Source of the DNA: Crocodylus rhombifer
Lineage: Eukaryota > Chordata > Crocodylia > Crocodylidae
Direction: 5' to 3'
Assembly: GCA_038503035.1 (NCBI GenBank)
Contig: JAVSML010024271.1
Coordinates: 248,001-312,000, forward strand
Length of the DNA stretch: 64,000 nt
The position numbers and the translations under genes are program-made. Positions 60,702-64,000 of the stretch are shown here, one piece after another; position 1 is the stretch's first letter, and every line of letters begins with the position of its first letter. The notes under the pieces are model-generated. The model was not told the DNA's origin, did not search any database, and saw only the letters and a list, made by a program, of their open reading frames with translations.

Positions 60702-61538
60702 TCCCAACACGGATCACAGGGAGCAGGAGGGCACAAAGGCCCGCATGGCTCACCAGAAGCATCTGGGAGTGTCTCCTAGCTAAAAGGGAGGCGTACACCC
60801 AATGGAAGGGAGAGGCCATCACCAGGGAGGATTATACTGAGGTTGCTTGGGGATGCAGGGGAGTAGTCAGGAAGGCCAGGGCAGAGATGGAACTGGGACT
60901 AGCTTCCCAGATCAAGGACAACAAGAAGTCCTTTTTCAAATACAGAGGGTGCAAAAAGAAGGTACCGGGTAACGTGGGGCCCCTGCAAGACACACTAGGA
61001 AATTTGGTTGTCACACCAGATGACAAAGCTAACCTATTTAACAACTTCTTTGCCTCCATTTTCCTGAGCAGGGACCACCCACTCACCGGGCCTCCCTCAG
61101 GCCCCAGAGGGGGCACACCTAGGCCAAGGGTCAGTGAGGATCTAGTCAGGGAACTTCTGGAGGGACTGGATGTATTTAAATCAGCTGGTCCGGACAATCT
61201 CCACCCCAGAGTGCTGAGGGAATTAGCTGAGGTCATTGCGGGACCCCTGGCACGGCTTTACGAGCACTTGTGGTGCTCTGGTGTGGTGCCAGAGGACTGG
61301 AAGAGGGCCAGCATGGTTCCCATCTTCAAAAAAAGGGAAGAAGGAGGACCCAGGAAACTATAGGCCAGTCAGTCTTGCCTTGATCCTGGGTAAGCTTTTT
61401 GAGAGAATTATTCTGGCACATGTCCATGAGGGGCCAGCAGGGGAGATTATGCTTAGGGGCAACCAACAGGGGTTCATTAAAAGCAGGTCCTGTCAGACCA
61501 ACCTGGTGGCCCTCTATGACCAGGTCACCAAATCCTGA
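60645..61538 (+). pseudogene. CR1 ORF2, reverse transcriptase N-terminal part (frameshifted)
   Basis: After the frameshift at the GGGGA repeat the coding continues: R-P-A-W-L-T-R, FNNFFASIFL, S-A-G-P-D-N-L-H-P-R-V-L-R-E-L-A-E and W-K-R-A-S-M-V-P-I-F-K-K. A seven-A run at 61327-61333 shifts the frame again. It resumes as D-P-G-N-Y-R-P-V-S-L and QQGFIKSRSCQTNL, and reaches a TGA at 61536-61538 inside the continuing homology. These are reverse transcriptase blocks 1-3 (fingers and the start of the palm). The lesions are few and simple. Confidence 0.85.
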
Positions 61539-61544
61539 GATGCA

Positions 61545-61788
61545 GGGGTAGCAGTGGACATAGTCTTTCTGGACTTTCAGAAGGCCTTCGACACTGTCTC
61601 TCACCCCGTTCTCATTAAGAAACTGGGGGACTGTGGTGTCGACACCTACACAGTCAAATGAGTTGCTAACTGGCTGGAGGGCCACACCCAAAGAGTGGTG
61701 GTGGACGGGTCATTTTCAACCTGGAGGGATGTGGGCAGGAGGGTCCCCCAGGGCTCGGTCCTTAGGCCCGCACTGTTCAACATCTTCA
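61545..61788 (+). repeat. Assembly-duplicated CR1 segment, left copy
   Basis: 244 bp, apparently identical to 61891-62134 (offset 346). Contains FLDFQKAFDTVSHPVL and RVPQGSVLRPALFNIF of the reverse transcriptase. It ends exactly at the gap. Confidence 0.9.
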
Positions 61789-61888
61789 NNNNNNNNNNNN
61801 NNNNNNNNNNNNNNNNNNNNNNNNNNNNNNNNNNNNNNNNNNNNNNNNNNNNNNNNNNNNNNNNNNNNNNNNNNNNNNNNNNNNNNNN
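61789..61888. other. Assembly gap, 100 N
   Basis: Exactly 100 N, a conventional size for a gap of unknown length. The sequence after it repeats the 244 bp before it, so the true gap is probably absent or negative. Confidence 0.98.
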
Positions 61889-61890
61889 AT

Positions 61891-62134
61891 GGGGTAGCAG
61901 TGGACATAGTCTTTCTGGACTTTCAGAAGGCCTTCGACACTGTCTCTCACCCCGTTCTCATTAAGAAACTGGGGGACTGTGGTGTCGACACCTACACAGT
62001 CAAATGAGTTGCTAACTGGCTGGAGGGCCACACCCAAAGAGTGGTGGTGGACGGGTCATTTTCAACCTGGAGGGATGTGGGCAGGAGGGTCCCCCAGGGC
62101 TCGGTCCTTAGGCCCGCACTGTTCAACATCTTCA
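61891..62134 (+). repeat. Assembly-duplicated CR1 segment, right copy
   Basis: Counterpart of 61545-61788. This copy continues without interruption into the rest of the CR1 reverse transcriptase, so it is the one to keep when collapsing the duplication. Confidence 0.9.
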
Positions 62135-62940
62135 ACAGTGACTTGGACAAGGGGGTAAATAGCACCCTGTTCAAATTTGCTGATGACACTAAGATGTGGG
62201 GGGGATGTGGGCACGCTAGGCTACAATCGGACCTAGACAGGTTACAGGGGTGGGCGGATGAGAATCGGATGGGATTCAACACTGACAAGTGCAAGGTGAT
62301 GCACCTGGGGACAAAGAACCAGCACCATACCTACAGGCTGGGGAACTCCCTCCTTGTCAGTGCAGAGGCAGAAAAGGATCTTGGAGTCATCATTGATGCC
62401 AAGATGAACGTGGGCAGGCAGTATGGGGATGCAGTCAGGAAGGCCAACCGCACCCTGTCATGCATCCACAGATGCATCTCAAGCAGGTCCAGGGAGGTGA
62501 TCCTCCCCCTCTATGCAGCACTGGTCAGGCTGCAGTTGGAGTACTGCGCCCAGTTCTGGGCACCGCACTTCAAGAGGGATGTGGACAACATGGAGAGGGT
62601 CCAGAGGAGGGCCACTTGCATGATCAGGGGGCAGCAGGGCAGGCCTTCCGAGGAGAGGCTACGGGACCTGAACCTGTTCAGCCTCCACAAGAGAAGGCTG
62701 AGGGGAGATCTAGTGGCCTGTTACAAACTAGTCAGAGGGGACCAGCAGGCACTGGGGGAATCCGTTCCACCGAGCACTACCAGGAGTGACTAGAAATAAC
62801 GGTCACAAGCTGGCAGAGGGTAAATTCAGATTAGACATCAGGAGGCACTACTTCACTGTCAGGGCAGCTAGGATCTGGAACCAACTTCCAAGCAAAGTGG
62901 TGTTGGCTACTACCTTGGGGTCTTTAAGACAAGGCTAGAC
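61891..62940 (+). pseudogene. CR1 ORF2, reverse transcriptase palm to C-terminus
   Basis: Encodes FLDFQKAFDTVSHPVL (first catalytic Asp), an in-frame TGA at 62005-62007, then R-V-P-Q-G-S-V-L, FKFADDTKMW (the catalytic FADD box, intact), F-N-T-D-K-C-K-V-M-H-L-G, K-D-L-G-V-I-I-D, and the C-terminal region L-E-Y-C-A-Q-F-W-A-P-H, RVQRRATCMIRG and L-R-G-D-L-V-A-C-Y-K. The frame shifts once more near 62765, after which G-H-K-L-A-E-G-K-F-R-L-D-I-R-R, the usual CR1 end, is readable. At least two stops and three frameshifts in the whole ORF make it non-functional unless some are assembly errors. Confidence 0.88.
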
Positions 62941-63048
62941 AATCACCTTGCTGGGGTCGTTTGACCCCAGTACTCTTTCCTGCCATGGCAGGGGGTCAGA
63001 CTTGATGATCTGCTTAGGTTCCTTCTGACCTTACTATGAAACTATAAT

Positions 63049-64000
63049 GTAATCCGAATGCTGCTGCACATGAGTTTTAACTTGTAAGTACACTTAGCCC
63101 GTGTTTTACTGCTTGAACGAACGGACACTCATGTTTTAAGTACAGTTAACACATCTTAAGTGTTACATGCAACACGGCCCAAAGTATGAGAAAACTACAA
63201 CAAAACTGTCTATTGAGAAGCAATGCTATCTGTATCACATTCTTAGTCTACCTGCATTCATCTCCTTCTAATAACTTATTTAGGAGCATTGGCATAAACT
63301 ATGATTTTCTTGAGATCATTTGCTCTTGGTGTTTATACTACTTCAGAAGTCACATTCCTTGAGTGCAACATCATAACCATTGCTACAGCAACTAAATGCT
63401 GTACCATAAACAAAAGGGCTTGACACCACACTGGTAACCAATAAATACTCAGTAATACTTGCAGTTATAATTCCATGCTATTTGATTTATCACAGTAATT
63501 ACTCTTTTTAAGTAAGGGAAGAACTGTGGTATTTCTGATATCACATGTGGCATTTGTCAGCAAATTAATGGCCTCCATTTTCATGTTGGGAAGCAGCAAC
63601 AGAAACAAATGAATTCTTAAGGGCAGAGTTTATTTTCATGAAAATATTCTTCCAAATGAAAAAAAATGGTGAGAAACATTATGAAAATAAACAATGGCAC
63701 AACTGATTTTTCTAAACAGACCTTCTTCTCTCTGAGTTTTCAACAAAGTGCCAGCAAGTCTCTAAGGTTTGGAGAAAATAACAAATGCCTTGAAAACTAA
63801 CAACAGCTCACATTCTGTCACTGCTTTCCTTTCTTGTTTTTCACTGGATCAATGTCTAATTGAGCTTTGAATTTCTTAGCTTTTGATGAGCTGTCATACC
63901 TAGAATATTTATTTTATTCTGTTGTAGAACAACAATTCCAAGTTGGTTTGCATGTATTTTTAAACCTCATTTAGAGCCACAAATTAATATAGGCAAAGGC
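63049..64000. other. AT-rich intron after the CR1
   Basis: I see no exon, repeat boundary or RNA gene here. Confidence 0.6.

Larger units (their letters stand above)
60003..63048 (+). mobile_element. CR1 LINE, 5'-truncated, comparatively young, with assembly gap
   Basis: A nearly continuous CR1 ORF2 (endonuclease, reverse transcriptase, C-terminal region) is followed by the 3' UTR: GGGGTCAGACTTGATGATC and TCCTTCTGACCTTACTATG, the standard CR1 terminus. It begins inside the endonuclease, so ORF1 and the 5' end are missing. Nominal length is 3.05 kb, but 346 bp are probably artefact (gap plus duplicated flank). It has only a few lesions, so it is much younger than the CR1 fossils at 15892, 21850 and 34960. 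It lies antisense to MED13L. Confidence 0.92.
22791..64000 (-). other. MED13L: MED13L large 5' intron (partial, at least 41.2 kb)
   Basis: The intron runs from the acceptor at 22791-22792 (minus strand) to the end of the window. No upstream MED13L exon was seen. Stretches with no recognised element beyond AT-rich intron include 23750-25100, 28000-30040, 32600-33430, 37300-43490, 45280-46260, 48100-49095, 51940-53100, 55460-59220 and 63050-64000. Confidence 0.75.

Overview
This is vertebrate genomic DNA, almost certainly from a sauropsid and most likely a crocodilian (a turtle is the main alternative). The host gene is MED13L, which encodes a subunit of the Mediator CDK8-kinase module. It lies on the minus strand, and two of its coding exons are visible: 22706-22790 and 426-509. 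Both have correct splice sites and compatible phases, and they encode consecutive pieces of the protein's N-terminal domain. Everything else is intron: 22.2 kb between the two exons, at least 41 kb upstream of the first exon, and 425 bp downstream of the second. I found no other host gene, no structural RNA gene and no CRISPR array. The organism call rests on abundant CR1 LINEs, many hAT-type DNA transposons with 8-bp target duplications, and typical vertebrate MED13L exons.

Layout. 0.9-3.7 kb: two copies of a GC-rich fold-back DNA element. 5-7.1 kb: a Tx1-like LINE remnant, a Myb/SANT-domain fragment and a short MITE. 7.8 kb: a head-to-head pair of repeat tails. 8.9-10.8 kb: an hAT-like element with a second palindromic element nested in it. 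12.1-14.6 kb: a small hAT and a 1.3-kb hAT carrying a (CA)n tract. 15.9-18.6 kb: an old minus-strand CR1 invaded by hAT-like elements. 19.1-23.1 kb: an inverted sister copy of the 1.3-kb hAT, which has inserted into one arm of an older direct duplication; a second CR1 fossil; a strong hairpin; and the MED13L exon. 23.3-27.8 kb: more hAT-like elements. 30.0-32.6 kb: a small hAT with a perfect target duplication and a Harbinger element with a decayed transposase. 34-36.7 kb: a CR1 scrap, nested hAT/MITE copies and a Harbinger-like MITE. 37.3-43.4 kb: a notably transposon-poor AT-rich block. 43.5-48.1 kb: two large copies of the palindromic element family. 49.1-49.7 kb: a solo LTR. 50.4-55.5 kb: hAT copies, a possible retropseudogene, a CA microsatellite, a CR1 tail and a repeat with a hammerhead-like core. 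60.0-63.0 kb: a comparatively young plus-strand CR1 interrupted by a 100-N gap whose two flanks duplicate the same 244 bp.

The genes do not form an operon or pathway. The only cellular function encoded is MED13L, and the transposon proteins are all broken. I did not find a new biological system. The best leads are the palindromic (fold-back) DNA transposon families, the duplication beside the MED13L exon, the hammerhead-like motif, the Harbinger transposase and Myb/SANT relics, and the assembly artefact at the gap. Similarities were judged by eye, so element ends without a stated target duplication are approximate.
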